A DNA stretch of 64,000 nucleotides from Pseudomonas alliivorans (GCF_017826695.1 NZ_JAFFZW010000005.1:1-64000); one strand, 5' to 3'; numbered from the stretch's first letter, positions 16,578 to 26,332 are shown. Notes: generated by a model from the sequence alone, not told the origin. Program-made: numbers and translations.

Positions 16578-16876
16578 AATCCGCTTGCAGACCGGATCGT
16601 TTACGGCGTGTTACCCGCACGCGATCCGGTACTGCAACAGGCCCGTTCCAGAGCCCTTACTAAATCTTTATGCACAATCGCTACATAAATATTTGCGTAC
16701 ATGCCAATAAGTGTGCAAATACCCGGACTGTGTCGCAAACCACTGTTTTCGTGGGTTCCTGACGGAGCAGGCAGGAAAAATCAGGGACTTCAGTTACTGG
16801 TGTACCAAGCTTTAACGCGCCATTCAGAATTTTCATCAACAGACTTATCCACAGGATATTCTGTGGTTTTACAGCC
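16578..16876. other. intergenic with one inverted repeat
   Basis: ACCGGATCG near 16592 and CGATCCGGT near 16622 can pair and may end the DUF6124 transcript, though no T-run follows. No gene seen. Confidence 0.35.
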
Positions 16877-18106
16877 TCATTTGTGACCCAGTATCAGCAG
16901 GTTGCGAGGCGTAAGCGGACGCTGACAGAACGTCCCCACGCTGACGTGGTAACCCTGCTCCTGAAGATACAGCGCTCTATCGAGCACCAGCCACATCTCC
17001 AGCGGGCGCCGAAACAGGTTTCGGACCAGTTCCAGGTTGCGCACCTGAGCCAGTCGCTGCCAGCCCGCTGCCTCCCATTGCGCCCAGTTCTGTTCGCCCG
17101 ACAATGGCAGGTTTTTCAGTCGAGCCAGATGACGGCAGTAATCTTCATAGGGAACGTCGAGCCACGAGACGGGCAATGAGGGGGTGGGCAGGTATGCATC
17201 AATGTCGCGCAGGGTGCGCTGCAGCAGATCGAAGCCCAAGCGGCGTGCCATCGAGGTGTCCCGCTGGCGGCGGACACGGGCGCCAGCGGTCACGGTCTCA
17301 CTCAACGGCAAGCCGAGTTCGTCACGCGACAACGCAAGCCCCGAGGCTTGGCCTTCGCGGGACAGCGGCTGGTAGTGATCGAAGCGGGTGCGGTTGTAAC
17401 AGCAGGGCGCAATCGCCATGCGCTGGCAGCCGGTGTGGCTGGCCACTTGCATCAGTTGTACATGCAGGTCGCCGCAGGCATGCAGCGCGACGGGCGTGTG
17501 GTGCGGTTGCAGACAGCGCCACGCGTCATCGGCCATGACGTCCTGTTGCACATGCTCGGCATTAAGGCCTTGGCGGGCACTCAGCGTAAGGCCTGCTTCG
17601 ATCAGTGCCGGGTCGCGCTCGATGCAGGTGAGTTGCTGACCGCGGTCGGTCAGGCGACGACCCAGATGGCCCTTGCCTGCGCACCAGTCCAGCCAGTGCG
17701 TGCCTGACTGTCCGGTGTCTACATGACGGGCGAAAGCTTCGATCTGCTGCCATTTACGCCCCGGCACATCGACGCTCATGCGCGGCTCGGCGGGGGCGAG
17801 TGGGTAGACGGGCAATTCGGCAACCTGACTCAGCGCAACGGCTTCGGACGCCAGTGCCGAAAACGGGAAGGGTGCGTCGAGCTGGTCCGGGTCCAGGTGC
17901 GCCGCTTCAGCCTGTTCGAGCGTACGTTGGCGCAGCCAGAGGGCCATTTCCGGGTATTGGCCTTCCCACGGCAGATACAGATGGGTGAAGGGCTTGGGTC
18001 GCCATAATCCCTGATGCGCGAACAGGAAGCTGTCCAGCGCACCAAAGTGGCTGCGAAGCGTGTCGTTCTGCAGGTTGGGTTCAGAAATCATGATCGGCGG
18101 CTTCAC
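16877..18106 (-). CDS. SAM-dependent methyltransferase
   Basis: The 409-residue protein has a class I methyltransferase core starting near residue 138 with HWLDWCAGKGHLGRRL (the glycine-rich SAM motif) and later ALHACGDLH and APCCYNRTR. The first 130 residues are specific to the protein. Substrate unknown; RNA is possible. It starts 38 bases beyond the end of the permease gene and may be co-transcribed with the ABC transporter operon. A start at 18091 is equally possible. Confidence 0.7.
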   Translation of the reverse strand: MKPPIMISEPNLQNDTLRSHFGALDSFLFAHQGLWRPKPFTHLYLPWEGQYPEMALWLRQRTLEQAEAAHLDPDQLDAPFPFSALASEAVALSQVAELPVYPLAPAEPRMSVDVPGRKWQQIEAFARHVDTGQSGTHWLDWCAGKGHLGRRLTDRGQQLTCIERDPALIEAGLTLSARQGLNAEHVQQDVMADDAWRCLQPHHTPVALHACGDLHVQLMQVASHTGCQRMAIAPCCYNRTRFDHYQPLSREGQASGLALSRDELGLPLSETVTAGARVRRQRDTSMARRLGFDLLQRTLRDIDAYLPTPSLPVSWLDVPYEDYCRHLARLKNLPLSGEQNWAQWEAAGWQRLAQVRNLELVRNLFRRPLEMWLVLDRALYLQEQGYHVSVGTFCQRPLTPRNLLILGHK

Positions 18107-18144
18107 TTGGGAGACTGGCCGGCTGAAAGCCAGCCCCCTTCATA

Positions 18145-18834
18145 TCAGCGACCCTGGCTCGCGTCTACGCGTAACAGCTTTTCCAGCAGGCGGAAGCCCT
18201 GTACCAGCACGAACGCCATGACAAGGTAGAACATACCGGCGGCGAAGAAAATCTCGACCGGCATGTAGGTGCGCGCAATGATCGTGCGAGCCATGCCGGT
18301 CAGTTCCAGCAGCGTGACGGTGCTGGCCAGGGCGCTGGCCTTGAGCATCAGGATCACTTCATTGCTGTAGGCAGGCAGGCCGATACGGGCGGCGCGTGGC
18401 AGGACAATGTAGAACAGTGCTTTCCACTTCGACATGCCCAACGCCCTTGCCGCTTCGACTTCGCCGGGCGGTACAGCCTGGATTGCGCCGCGCAGGATTT
18501 CTGCGATGTAGGCGGCGGTGTGCAGGGTCATGGTGATGACCGCACACCAGAACGGATCACGCAGATATGGCCACAGCGAGCTTTGGCGCACGGCATCGAA
18601 CTGCGCCAGGCCGTAGTAGACCAGAAACAATTGAACCAGCAGCGGCGTGCCGCGGAAGAAGAAAATGTAGGCGTAGGGCAGGGCGCGTACCGGCCAGTGC
18701 CGTGAGGCACGGGCGATGCCCAGCGGGATGGCGAGAATCAGGCCCGCAATGACCGCAATGGCTACCAGTTCCAGCGTCAGGGTGGCGCCCTGTGCCAGGC
18801 GTGGCAGCCATTTGATGATGACGTCCCAGTTCAT
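18145..18834 (-). CDS. hisM: basic amino acid ABC transporter permease, HisM-like
   Basis: The ATG at 18834 overlaps the stop of the HisQ-like gene by four bases and gives 229 residues, the family norm. Membrane segments are interleaved with the EAA loop (EVEAARALGMSKWKALF), which contacts the ATPase. With HisQ-like it forms the inner-membrane channel of a histidine/lysine/arginine/ornithine importer. Which of these is the substrate cannot be told from sequence. Confidence 0.88.
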   Translation of the reverse strand: MNWDVIIKWLPRLAQGATLTLELVAIAVIAGLILAIPLGIARASRHWPVRALPYAYIFFFRGTPLLVQLFLVYYGLAQFDAVRQSSLWPYLRDPFWCAVITMTLHTAAYIAEILRGAIQAVPPGEVEAARALGMSKWKALFYIVLPRAARIGLPAYSNEVILMLKASALASTVTLLELTGMARTIIARTYMPVEIFFAAGMFYLVMAFVLVQGFRLLEKLLRVDASQGR

Positions 18835-19526
18835 GATGCGCTCCTCGCAAAGCCGCGGGCGGCGCGTTTTTCCAGGAAGTACATGCCAATCATCGCCAGT
18901 ACGGTCAGGCCTAGGTACATGATGGCCGCGACCATATAGAAGGTAAACGCTTCCTTGGTGAAGCCGACGGCGATCTGCGCATGGCGCATGATTTCCTCGA
19001 GGCCGATCACCGAGACCAGCGCGGTGTCTTTCATCAGGATCATGAACAGGTTGCCCAGGCCCGGCAGGGCGATACGCCACATCTGCGGCAGGATCAGCTT
19101 GTAGAGGATGCGCGTGCGCGACATGCCCAGCGCAAGGCCTGCCTCACGATGACCTTTGGGAATGGCGAGAATGGCGCCGCGAAACACTTCGGTGGCGTAT
19201 GCGCCGAAACACAGGCCCAGCGCGATGACGCCCGCGGCGAACGCGCTCAGCGCCAGGTCCGGCTTGCCGAACACTTCACCCAGCGCGCGCATGCCGTTGA
19301 CGGTGCCGAAATAGATCAGCAATACCCAGAGCAGTTCGGGAACGCCGCGCACGATGGTTGAGTAAGTACCGCCCAGCCATTGCAGAGGCTTGTAGGGCGA
19401 GGTTTTGGCCAGGGCACCGAGCAGGCCGAGTATCAGGCCCAGGCACAGGGCCGAAAGGGCCAGTTGGACGGTCATCAGCGCACCAGCCGCAAGGGCCGGG
19501 CCGAATCCGTGGAGATCAATGTTCAT
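18831..19526 (-). CDS. hisQ: basic amino acid ABC transporter permease, HisQ-like
   Basis: A 231-residue permease with about five membrane segments and an EAA loop (GHREAGLALGMSRTRILY). It is coupled to the downstream permease by an ATGA overlap, and lies 66 bases after the binding-protein gene. It partners HisM-like in the membrane. Confidence 0.88.
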   Translation of the reverse strand: MNIDLHGFGPALAAGALMTVQLALSALCLGLILGLLGALAKTSPYKPLQWLGGTYSTIVRGVPELLWVLLIYFGTVNGMRALGEVFGKPDLALSAFAAGVIALGLCFGAYATEVFRGAILAIPKGHREAGLALGMSRTRILYKLILPQMWRIALPGLGNLFMILMKDTALVSVIGLEEIMRHAQIAVGFTKEAFTFYMVAAIMYLGLTVLAMIGMYFLEKRAARGFARSAS

Positions 19527-19592
19527 GGGCAGGCTTATTCAGGACAGGTCGCCGGGCCTCGAATCGAGGCCGCGGCGGCGCTGTCGGGTGAA

Positions 19593-20354
19593 TCAGAGAA
19601 TGCTGAAAGGGAAATACTTGTCGTTGATCTTCTTGTAAGTGCCGTCAGCGATGATTTCTTTCAGGGCGGTGTTCAGGCGCTCACGCAGCGGGTCGCCCTT
19701 GCGCACGGCGATGCCGATCTTGTCGTTCTGCTCGACAGGCTCGCCCTTGAACTCGAAGTTCTTGCCCGCATCGCTTTTCAGCCATTCATAGCTGACGTAC
19801 TTGTCGGCCAGCATGGCGTCAACACGGCCGGACACCAGATCAAGGAAGGCGTTTTCCTGAGTGTCATACAGCTTGGCATCAAGGATGCCCAACTTGTCTT
19901 CCAGCCACGTGGCGGCCAGTGTCGAGCGCTGTGCGCCCACGGCTTTGCCTTCAAGGCTTTCCTTGGCCTTGTCGATCGACGAGACGTCGATAGACGTGGT
20001 CTTCGGCGCAATGAATTGCAGCTTGTTCGAGTAGTACGGATCAGTGAAGTCCACGACCTGCTTGCGCTCGTCGGTGATCGACAGCGACGAGATCAGGAAG
20101 TCGAACTTCTGCGCGTTGAGGGCCGGGATGATGCCGTCCCAGTCAGAGGTCACCACCTGGCATTCCGCCTTGAGCTTGGCGCACAGTGCCTGGCCAATCT
20201 CATAGTCGAACCCCACGACCTGACCGCTGGCGTCCTTGTTGTTGAACGGCGGGTAGGCCGCTTCGATACCCATCTTCAAGGTTTCGGCAAAAGCACTGGT
20301 CGTGAAAGCCAGGGTGGCCGCTGCGACCAGCAGGATCTTCTTGTACGTCTGCAT
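19593..20354 (-). CDS. periplasmic lysine/arginine/ornithine- or histidine-binding protein
   Basis: The first 23 residues are a signal peptide ending in SAFA. Mature sequence has the type II binding-protein pattern of HisJ/ArgT: GIEAAYPPFNNKDASGQVVG, FDYEIGQALC, and DWDGIIPALNAQKFD. It delivers ligand to HisQM. The 253-residue length is normal. It starts 13 bases after the ATPase gene, so the ATPase comes first in this operon. Confidence 0.88.
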   Translation of the reverse strand: MQTYKKILLVAAATLAFTTSAFAETLKMGIEAAYPPFNNKDASGQVVGFDYEIGQALCAKLKAECQVVTSDWDGIIPALNAQKFDFLISSLSITDERKQVVDFTDPYYSNKLQFIAPKTTSIDVSSIDKAKESLEGKAVGAQRSTLAATWLEDKLGILDAKLYDTQENAFLDLVSGRVDAMLADKYVSYEWLKSDAGKNFEFKGEPVEQNDKIGIAVRKGDPLRERLNTALKEIIADGTYKKINDKYFPFSIL

Positions 20355-20367
20355 GGGTGTTGCTCCG

Positions 20368-21141
20368 TTAGCGGTGACTCGACATGAATTGTTTGCACCT
20401 TACCGACAGCGGGTTCTCGAACACTTGCTGTGGTGTGCCCTGTTCTTCGACCATTCCTTGATGCAAAAACACGATTTCACTTGAAACCTGGCGTGCAAAA
20501 TTCATTTCGTGGGTCACCAGCAGCATGGTTCGGCCTTCTTCGGCCAGCGCGCGGATAACGTTGAGCACTTCCTGAACCATTTCCGGATCGAGTGCCGAGG
20601 TCGGCTCGTCGAACAGAATGACTTTGGGTTGCATGGCCAGCGTGCGCGCAATGGCCGCGCGCTGTTGCTGACCGCCCGAGAGCTGGGCCGGGTAGGCGTG
20701 GCGCTTGTCGGCGATACCGACCTTGGCCAGCAGCGCTTCGGCAACTTCGATGGCTTCGGCCTTGCTCTGGCCCAGCACGCGGCGCGGCGCTTCGATGATG
20801 TTATCGAGCACGCTCATGTGCGGCCACAGGTTGAAGTTCTGGAACACGAAACCGATCTCGCTGCGCAGGCGATTGATCTGCTTATTGTCGGCAGCAACCA
20901 GTTCGCCATTGCGCGCGGTCTTGAGCTTGAGTTCTTCGCCTGCGACCAGAATCTGACCCTGATGCGGGTTTTCCAGAAGATTGATGCAGCGCAGCAAGGT
21001 GGACTTGCCTGAGCCGGATGAACCCAGAATCGAGATGACGTCACCTTCACGCGCTGTCAGCGAGATGCCCTTGAGCACCTCCAGCTGATCGTAGCGTTTG
21101 TGCAGGTTGCGGATTTCCAGGGCGGGCGTGGCCTCAGCCAT
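20368..21141 (-). CDS. hisP: basic amino acid ABC transporter ATP-binding protein, HisP-like
   Basis: The 257-residue ATPase has Walker A GSSGSGKS at 40-47, a Q-loop, signature LSGGQQQR near 153, Walker B VILFDEP and the His switch (VTHEM). The ELVAADNKQINRLRSEIGFVFQ insertion region is typical of HisP/ArtP types. First gene of a leftward operon hisP-SBP-hisQ-hisM; its promoter must lie in the 21142-21677 gap shared with gabP. Confidence 0.9.
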   Translation of the reverse strand: MAEATPALEIRNLHKRYDQLEVLKGISLTAREGDVISILGSSGSGKSTLLRCINLLENPHQGQILVAGEELKLKTARNGELVAADNKQINRLRSEIGFVFQNFNLWPHMSVLDNIIEAPRRVLGQSKAEAIEVAEALLAKVGIADKRHAYPAQLSGGQQQRAAIARTLAMQPKVILFDEPTSALDPEMVQEVLNVIRALAEEGRTMLLVTHEMNFARQVSSEIVFLHQGMVEEQGTPQQVFENPLSVRCKQFMSSHR

Positions 21142-21677
21142 GTGGGGTCCTCATAGTGTTGTGCGCTCTTCTGCGAGGCGAGCGCCAAGCTAGCACAGCG
21201 TTCAAAAGACAACCAACTGCGCCGAACGGTGAATGTGACAGCGTTTTACGGTTTGTCGAATCGCCGCAGCAGACGGTCGCCAAATAGCAGGCGAGCGTGT
21301 GAATCGAGTACCCGTTGGAGGTGGGCGTGCGCGAAAAAGGCGCGATGTTGCCATTTTTGGCCGGGTGTTGGAAGCAGCTTTTGCCGAGCGGTGACTGTCC
21401 TTATGCACCATTGATGGGCTTTATGGTGTGAGGTGTGCATTTTCGGTGCAGTGGCGCGGGTGGGTTTTGGGGCGTCAGGTAACAAATCCTACGCCATAGA
21501 CCCTATTTTCAATTTGTCCACTCATGGGCTGCCCGGCTACAACCCTTGTGTTTCGTGAGCGACGTCGTTTTTGAAATATTTTGGCGTAATTCTTGCGTCA
21601 ATAATAAAGAACGGCACCGTTGGTTTCTTTTTACGAGACGCATCGGTGTGCCTCGCTCGTCTTGCACAGGTGGTTTT
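21142..21677. other. divergent intergenic region between hisP-like and gabP
   Basis: No gene supported. It must carry promoters for both directions. The only one I can point to is the sigma-54-type element at 21581-21598 directed to gabP. Confidence 0.5.
21581..21598 (+). promoter_or_regulatory. sigma-54-type promoter of gabP
   Basis: TTGGCG-TAATTC-TTGCGT has GG (21583-21584) and GC (21595-21596) exactly 12 bases apart, as RpoN promoters require. It lies about 80 bases before the gabP start. Nitrogen-regulated control of a GABA permease would make sense. An activator site was not identified. Confidence 0.6.
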
Positions 21678-23069
21678 ATGAGCAGTACCGCTAACTCTTC
21701 CGAGCTCGAACAAGGGCTGAAACCTCGACACATCACCATGCTGTCGATCGCTGGCGTCATCGGCGCCGGTTTGTTCGTCGGTTCCGGCCACGCCATTGCC
21801 GAGGCCGGACCTGCCGTGCTGCTGGCTTATGCCGCAGCGGGGACGCTCGTGGTGCTGGTGATGCGCATGCTGGCCGAAATGGCTGTCGCCTCGCCTGACA
21901 CCGGTTCATTCTCGACGTACGCCGACCGAGCCATCGGGCATTGGGCCGGTTTCACCATCGGCTATCTGTACTGGTGGTTCTGGGTGCTGGTGATTCCGCT
22001 GGAAGCCAACGCGGCGGCGACCATTCTGCACGCCTGGTTTCCGAACATCGCCATCTGGATGTTTACGCTGGTCATCACCTTGCTGCTGACGGCCACCAAC
22101 CTGTTCAGTGTGAAGAACTACGGCGAGTTCGAGTTCTGGTTCGCGCTGATCAAGGTCGTGGCGATCATTGCGTTCGTGGTGCTGGGTGTGGCGGCGATCT
22201 TCGGCCTGCTGCCGACCAGCCAGGTCAGCGGTGTCAGCCATCTGTTCGACACGGGCGGTTTCCTGCCCAATGGCATGGGCGCCGTGCTGGCGGCGATGCT
22301 GACCACCATGTTCTCGTTCATGGGCACCGAGATCGTCACGATTGCGGCGGCGGAATCCAAGAATCCGGGCAAGCAGATTACCAAGGCCACCAATTCGGTG
22401 ATCTGGCGGATCTTCCTGTTCTATCTGGTTTCGATTTTCATCGTTGTGTCGCTGGTGCCGTGGAACGACCCGCGTCTGGCGGAAGTGGGCTCGTACCAGA
22501 CTGTGCTGGATGCCATGGGCATTCCCAACGCGAAGCTGATTGTCGATCTGGTGGTGTTGGTTGCGGTGACCAGTTGCCTCAATTCGGCGCTGTACACCGC
22601 GTCGCGCATGCTGTTCTCGCTGGGCAAGCGCGGTGACGCACCTGCACTGTCCAGGCGCACCAGCAAAGGTGGCACGCCTTACTGGGCGGTTCTGCTGTCG
22701 ACAGCTGCTGCCTTCCTGACCGTATTCGCCAACTACATCGCGCCTGCCGCTGTGTTCGACTTCCTGCTGGCCAGCTCCGGCGCCATCGCGTTGCTGGTGT
22801 ATCTGGTGATCGCCGTGTCGCAACTGCGCATGCGTCAGAAGCGTATTGCGGCGGGTGAGCCCATCGACTTCAAGATGTGGCTGTTCCCTTGGCTGACCTG
22901 GATGGTAATTGTGTTCATCGTCGCGGTGTTGACAATCATGCTGATCCAGGAAGAGCACCGCATCGAAATCGTTGCGACCGGCCTGCTCAGCCTGCTGGTG
23001 GTCAGTGCCGGCCTGATCGTTTCCCGCCGCCGCAAGGCTTCGCGGGTCGGAGCGGCTGCGCTGGGGTGA
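21678..23069 (+). CDS. gabP: GABA permease
   Basis: The ATG at 21678 gives 463 residues, normal for this amino acid-polyamine-organocation family. The N-terminus (LKPRHITMLSIAGVIGAGLF) and the loop EFWFALIKVVAIIAFVVLG are the AAP signature; about twelve membrane segments follow. The similarity to GabP is good, though related permeases cannot be excluded. gabT lies in the same window but 36 kb away, so transporter and aminotransferase are unlinked here. A GTGCCAACGC/GCGTTGGCAC hairpin (23088-23110) follows the stop. Confidence 0.8.
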   Translation: MSSTANSSELEQGLKPRHITMLSIAGVIGAGLFVGSGHAIAEAGPAVLLAYAAAGTLVVLVMRMLAEMAVASPDTGSFSTYADRAIGHWAGFTIGYLYWWFWVLVIPLEANAAATILHAWFPNIAIWMFTLVITLLLTATNLFSVKNYGEFEFWFALIKVVAIIAFVVLGVAAIFGLLPTSQVSGVSHLFDTGGFLPNGMGAVLAAMLTTMFSFMGTEIVTIAAAESKNPGKQITKATNSVIWRIFLFYLVSIFIVVSLVPWNDPRLAEVGSYQTVLDAMGIPNAKLIVDLVVLVAVTSCLNSALYTASRMLFSLGKRGDAPALSRRTSKGGTPYWAVLLSTAAAFLTVFANYIAPAAVFDFLLASSGAIALLVYLVIAVSQLRMRQKRIAAGEPIDFKMWLFPWLTWMVIVFIVAVLTIMLIQEEHRIEIVATGLLSLLVVSAGLIVSRRRKASRVGAAALG

Positions 23070-23149
23070 TGTGACCTGTATCTGATGGTGCCAACGCCCC
23101 GCGTTGGCACTGTCCAGGAAGCACCGCTGTCTCGCTGCAAACACAGTAC

Positions 23150-23236
23150 CGTGGAAGGCAGCTTGCCGGCGCTGGCGTCAGCTCAGTCGCTGATCGGTCG
23201 CATAAGAGACCAAATCGCCGGCAAGCCGCCTCCCAC
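23150..23236. repeat. REP doublet
   Basis: AGCTTGCCGGCG near 23160 and its partner CGCCGGCAAGCCGCC near 23217 face each other around about 45 bases. The same core occurs at 27725 and 33922. These are Pseudomonas REP/REPIN elements that form hairpins in intergenic DNA. Confidence 0.75.
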
Positions 23237-23312
23237 TACGCCCCGCGTTTGCTTCGCGACAGCGGTACTTCGAAGACTTGGTGATCATGGATGATCGCAA
23301 ACCCTCGCCCCC

Positions 23313-23798
23313 TCAGCGCATCGCCCTGGTGTCGCGCTTCATCAGCAGGTCCGACGCCATCTGGAAGTCTGCCTGAAATGCCTTGCCCTCGACCCACTCC
23401 ACGGCGGTGTCTTCGTCTTCGTTGTGATGGATGGCGCGGTAGGTGATGAGCAGGCCCATCATGAAGTCGGTCGCTTCCTCTTCATCTTCTTCCGAAACCA
23501 CCAGCGCCAGCACCGGGTATTGCAGGAACACCAGACACATCGCCAGCTGGCTGATGGCCTCGGCGGCCTTCATGGTGTCGAACAGGTCTTCGTAGTCGGC
23601 TGGGTCGAAACCGTTTTCAACGATGTCCTTGAAGTCGAACGTGCTCATGTCCAGTTGCACATCGTCGAACGGCTGGTTGACCAGCGCAGAGGCGAACACT
23701 GGATGCACGACATTGGTCGGTGACTTGCCCGAGCGGTTCTGCTTGGCCTTGATCTTTGCGCGCTTGGCACGTTTTTGTTGCTTGTCTGGCGAGGCCAT
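23313..23798 (-). CDS. conserved hypothetical acidic protein
   Basis: The ATG at 23798 is chosen because the sequence before it is unlike protein; it gives 161 residues. It begins with a strongly basic segment (KQQKRAKRAKIKAKQNR) and then becomes acidic, with helices around FDFKDIVENGFDPADYEDLF. No catalytic motif. Function unknown. It is a single gene between REP and the BdlA-like gene. Confidence 0.65.
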   Translation of the reverse strand: MASPDKQQKRAKRAKIKAKQNRSGKSPTNVVHPVFASALVNQPFDDVQLDMSTFDFKDIVENGFDPADYEDLFDTMKAAEAISQLAMCLVFLQYPVLALVVSEEDEEEATDFMMGLLITYRAIHHNEDEDTAVEWVEGKAFQADFQMASDLLMKRDTRAMR

Positions 23799-23886
23799 GA
23801 GGCGGTCCTTTGTCAGGCGGTAAGGGCAATGGCGGCTATTGAAGCGCACAGCGCCCGAATAGCCAAGGCCGGGGGGCGAAAACATA

Positions 23887-23909
23887 AAAGCCCGCAGGGC
23901 GCGGGCTTT
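23887..23909 (-). terminator. terminator after the BdlA-like gene
   Basis: Nine-base stem AAAGCCCGC/GCGGGCTTT with a 5-base loop, followed on the minus strand by T-rich sequence. It lies 24 bases beyond the stop at 23933. Confidence 0.7.
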
Positions 23910-23932
23910 CAGTGTTGCGGCACAGCCAACGG

Positions 23933-25279
23933 TCATTTTTTGCCGGTTTTGGCGAACGCTTCTGCCTCGTCCATGCGGTTGGCAAACATGCTGACTGCTT
24001 CGACGGCATCGCTCGCACCGTCACGAATCTGCACGATCACCTGTCCGGCCTGATCCGCCAGCGTGACGCCGCGGTTTGCGCCTTCCTGAGTCGCGCTCAT
24101 GCTTGCGACCGCCTCGCGTGTCTCGGCCAGAATCTTGCCGATCATCTCGGCGATTTCTGTGGTCGAGCCGCTGGTGCGTCCCGCCAGTTGCCGGACTTCA
24201 TCGGCCACAACCGCAAAGCCACGCCCCTGATCGCCAGCCCTTGCAGCCTCGATGGCCGCGTTGAGCGCCAGCAGGTTGGTCTGGTCGGCAATGCCGCGGA
24301 TGGTGTTGACGATGGCCGTGATCTGTTCCGATCGATCACCCAACTGGCCGACCAGTCTGGCGGATGCGCCGATGTTTTCGGCAATCTGCCGCATCTCGCG
24401 TGCCGTTTCCTGGATCACCAGGGTGCCCTGTTCGGCCACTTTCTCGGTTTCGGCCGAGATGTGATAGGCCTTGGACGCGCCGTGTGCGTCGGCTTCCTGC
24501 TTTTCCACGCGGTCAGTGATGTCGCTGGCGAACTTCACGATCTTGTACAGCTTGCCCTCGACGTCATAGACCGGGTTGTAGGTCGCTTCCAGCCAGACGA
24601 CCCGGCCATGCTTGCCCAGACGTTTGAACTGGCCGCCCACGAACTCACCGTGGTTCAGCTTGCGCCAGAACTCGGTGTACTCCGAGCTGTTGACGAACGT
24701 CGGTTCACAGAAGGTCTTGTGGTGTTTGCCTTTGATGTCCGTCAGTGAAAAACCCATCACATGCAGGAAGTTATCGTTGGCTGTCAGTACATGGCCAGCA
24801 GGGTCGAACTCGCACACCGCCATGGCCCGATCCACTGCATTGAGCTTGCTGTGGGTTTCGTTTTCGAGCATGACCTTTTGGGTGACGTCGAGCGCGTACT
24901 TGACCACCTTGATCACTTTGCCCTGAGTATCGACCACAGGGTTGTAGCTGGCTTCAAGCCAGACGCTTTTTGCGTTCTTGCCTACACGTTTGAAGGTGCC
25001 GGAAATGAATTTGCCTGTACGCAGCGATGCCCATAGATCGGCATATTCGCGACTGCGCGCCAGTTCAGGTTCACAGAAGTCGCGGTGGGTCTTGCCGGCA
25101 AGCTCTTCCGCCCGATAACCCATCGCTGTTAGAAAGTTGTCGTTGGCGCGCAGAATTCTGCCATCCAGATCCAGCTCGACCACCGCCATCGATTTTTCAA
25201 GTGCGCCCATCAGTCCTTTTGCGCTATCTACTTCTGCCTTCATGGCTGCCAGTTCGTTTTTGCTTTTATTTCCGAACAT
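23933..25279 (-). CDS. bdlA: soluble double-PAS methyl-accepting protein, BdlA-like
   Basis: The 448-residue protein has two tandem PAS domains (about 25-130 and 150-255, each with the ANDNFL and [15 protein letters not shown] pattern) and a C-terminal MCP signalling domain whose hairpin tip reads [20 protein letters not shown]. No membrane segment or periplasmic domain, so it is cytoplasmic. This is the architecture of BdlA, which controls biofilm dispersion in P. aeruginosa through c-di-GMP signals. Other PAS-MCP proteins share the layout, so the name is by resemblance. Stands alone. Confidence 0.75.
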   Translation of the reverse strand: MFGNKSKNELAAMKAEVDSAKGLMGALEKSMAVVELDLDGRILRANDNFLTAMGYRAEELAGKTHRDFCEPELARSREYADLWASLRTGKFISGTFKRVGKNAKSVWLEASYNPVVDTQGKVIKVVKYALDVTQKVMLENETHSKLNAVDRAMAVCEFDPAGHVLTANDNFLHVMGFSLTDIKGKHHKTFCEPTFVNSSEYTEFWRKLNHGEFVGGQFKRLGKHGRVVWLEATYNPVYDVEGKLYKIVKFASDITDRVEKQEADAHGASKAYHISAETEKVAEQGTLVIQETAREMRQIAENIGASARLVGQLGDRSEQITAIVNTIRGIADQTNLLALNAAIEAARAGDQGRGFAVVADEVRQLAGRTSGSTTEIAEMIGKILAETREAVASMSATQEGANRGVTLADQAGQVIVQIRDGASDAVEAVSMFANRMDEAEAFAKTGKK

Positions 25280-25442
25280 AAACTGCCCCTGCTGTGGTTT
25301 TGCGTAACCCTCGTTGTCAGGCTATCGACAACAAGTCATAAGGCATTAGCGGCTGTAACAGCGTTTTGGACGGGAGGGATGCACGCGGGATCAGCGGGGG
25401 ATTCCGGCAAGACGCGGTCAGCGCCAAACGCCGGACAAAGAA

Positions 25443-25467
25443 AAGCCCGCGATGGGGGAGCGGGCTT
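25443..25467 (-). terminator. terminator after the small lipoprotein gene
   Basis: AAGCCCGC pairs with GCGGGCTT around a 9-base loop and is followed on the minus strand by TTTTCTTTG. It lies about 75 bases beyond the lipoprotein stop. Confidence 0.65.
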
Positions 25468-25541
25468 AAGGATTCACACTTGGGAGCAGCTCTACAATGG
25501 CTTATCGGCTGTGAAAACTTTGTGAAGAAAACAGGCCGTTT

Positions 25542-25823
25542 TTACTTTTTTTCAGGTGTTTGAACGGTGTTCGTCACTTCGGAGGTCGGCACGAAGGTCT
25601 TGGACTCTTCGGCAGCCGCTTCCTTGGACGCAGCCTTGTCTTTGGCGGCTTCGGCGTTCTCTTTCGCCGCGTCGTTCACTTTGGCCTGAGCCGATTCCAT
25701 CTTCTGCTGAGCGTTTTCCTGATGCGCCTGAGCATCCTGCGCTTTCTGCTCGGATTTGCTGTCGCAGGCGGCGAGGCCAAGGGTGGCGGCGATGATGAGG
25801 GCGGAGGCGGTAAACTTGAGCAC
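25542..25823 (-). CDS. small Ala/Lys/Glu-rich lipoprotein
   Basis: A 93-residue protein with a lipoprotein signal: lipobox LAAC with Cys20. The mature part is a run of Ala-, Lys-, Glu- and Gln-rich helix (QENAQQKMESAQAKVNDAAK) that should form an extended coiled coil, then a short polar tail. It is probably anchored in the outer membrane facing the periplasm, in the manner of Lpp/OprI-like proteins, but it is not OprI. Function unknown. Confidence 0.7.
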   Translation of the reverse strand: MLKFTASALIIAATLGLAACDSKSEQKAQDAQAHQENAQQKMESAQAKVNDAAKENAEAAKDKAASKEAAAEESKTFVPTSEVTNTVQTPEKK

Positions 25824-26086
25824 AGGATTTTTCCCTTTGAAAACAAATGTATGAGTTTCGAGGGGATGGGCGGGGGATTAGTTCAATGGGGTTGAGGGTG
25901 GGGACGCGTTTTCAGAAACGGTGAGGGAAACCGTTAATAAGTGGGGCCGGGTTGCTGACTTGGCCCTGATCCAAGCTGTTTTGATCAAGCGCTGGGCGCC
26001 GTTGATGAGTTGAGCCGCTATCGCTTGGACCGGTCGAGGCAACGTCCAGAAGAACGGGAAATTGCAGGCAACAAATTGCAGGCAAC
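25824..26086. other. intergenic with a short tandem repeat
   Basis: AAATTGCAGGCAAC occurs twice in tandem near 26060-26087, directly before the tRNA terminator. No gene seen. Confidence 0.45.
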
Positions 26087-26149
26087 AAAAAGCCCGCACG
26101 AGGCGGGCTTCTTGTGTGTTTTCAGGTGTGACTGGCATCACCTGAAAAC
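26087..26149 (-). terminator. two hairpins downstream of tRNA-Phe
   Basis: The nearer hairpin (GTTTTCAGGTG at 26118-26128 with its complement at 26139-26149) and the farther one (AAAAGCCCGC with GCGGGCTT, 26087-26110) lie in series. On the minus strand the second is followed by a T-run, so it is the terminator. Confidence 0.75.
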
Positions 26150-26155
26150 GAAAGG

Positions 26156-26231
26156 TGGTGCCCAGAGACGGAATCGAACCGCCGACACGGGGATTTTCAA
26201 TCCCCTGCTCTACCGACTGAGCTATCTGGGC
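26156..26231 (-). tRNA. tRNA-Phe (anticodon GAA)
   Basis: The minus strand forms a complete 76-base cloverleaf with encoded CCA. Acceptor arms GCCCAGA/TCTGGGC, anticodon stem GGGGA/TCCCC with the loop TTGAAAA holding GAA, and T-loop TTCGATT. Confidence 0.95.
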
Positions 26232-26332
26232 AACGGGGCGCATTAAACGTGTTTTTCAGGAGGTCGTCAAGCGCGTTCTCAAAAAATATTGAATTATTAC
26301 CGACGCTTACGACCTTCACTGCGTGAAACGCT

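Noticed and set aside
21906..23144. Long minus-strand frame antisense to gabP
   Set aside because: Its Gln/Arg/His-rich translation is the typical shadow of a GC-rich coding strand; gabP has clear membrane-protein sequence.
26059..26087. Tandem 14-base repeat as a CRISPR or iteron
   Set aside because: Only two units beside a tRNA terminator; more likely a small slippage duplication.
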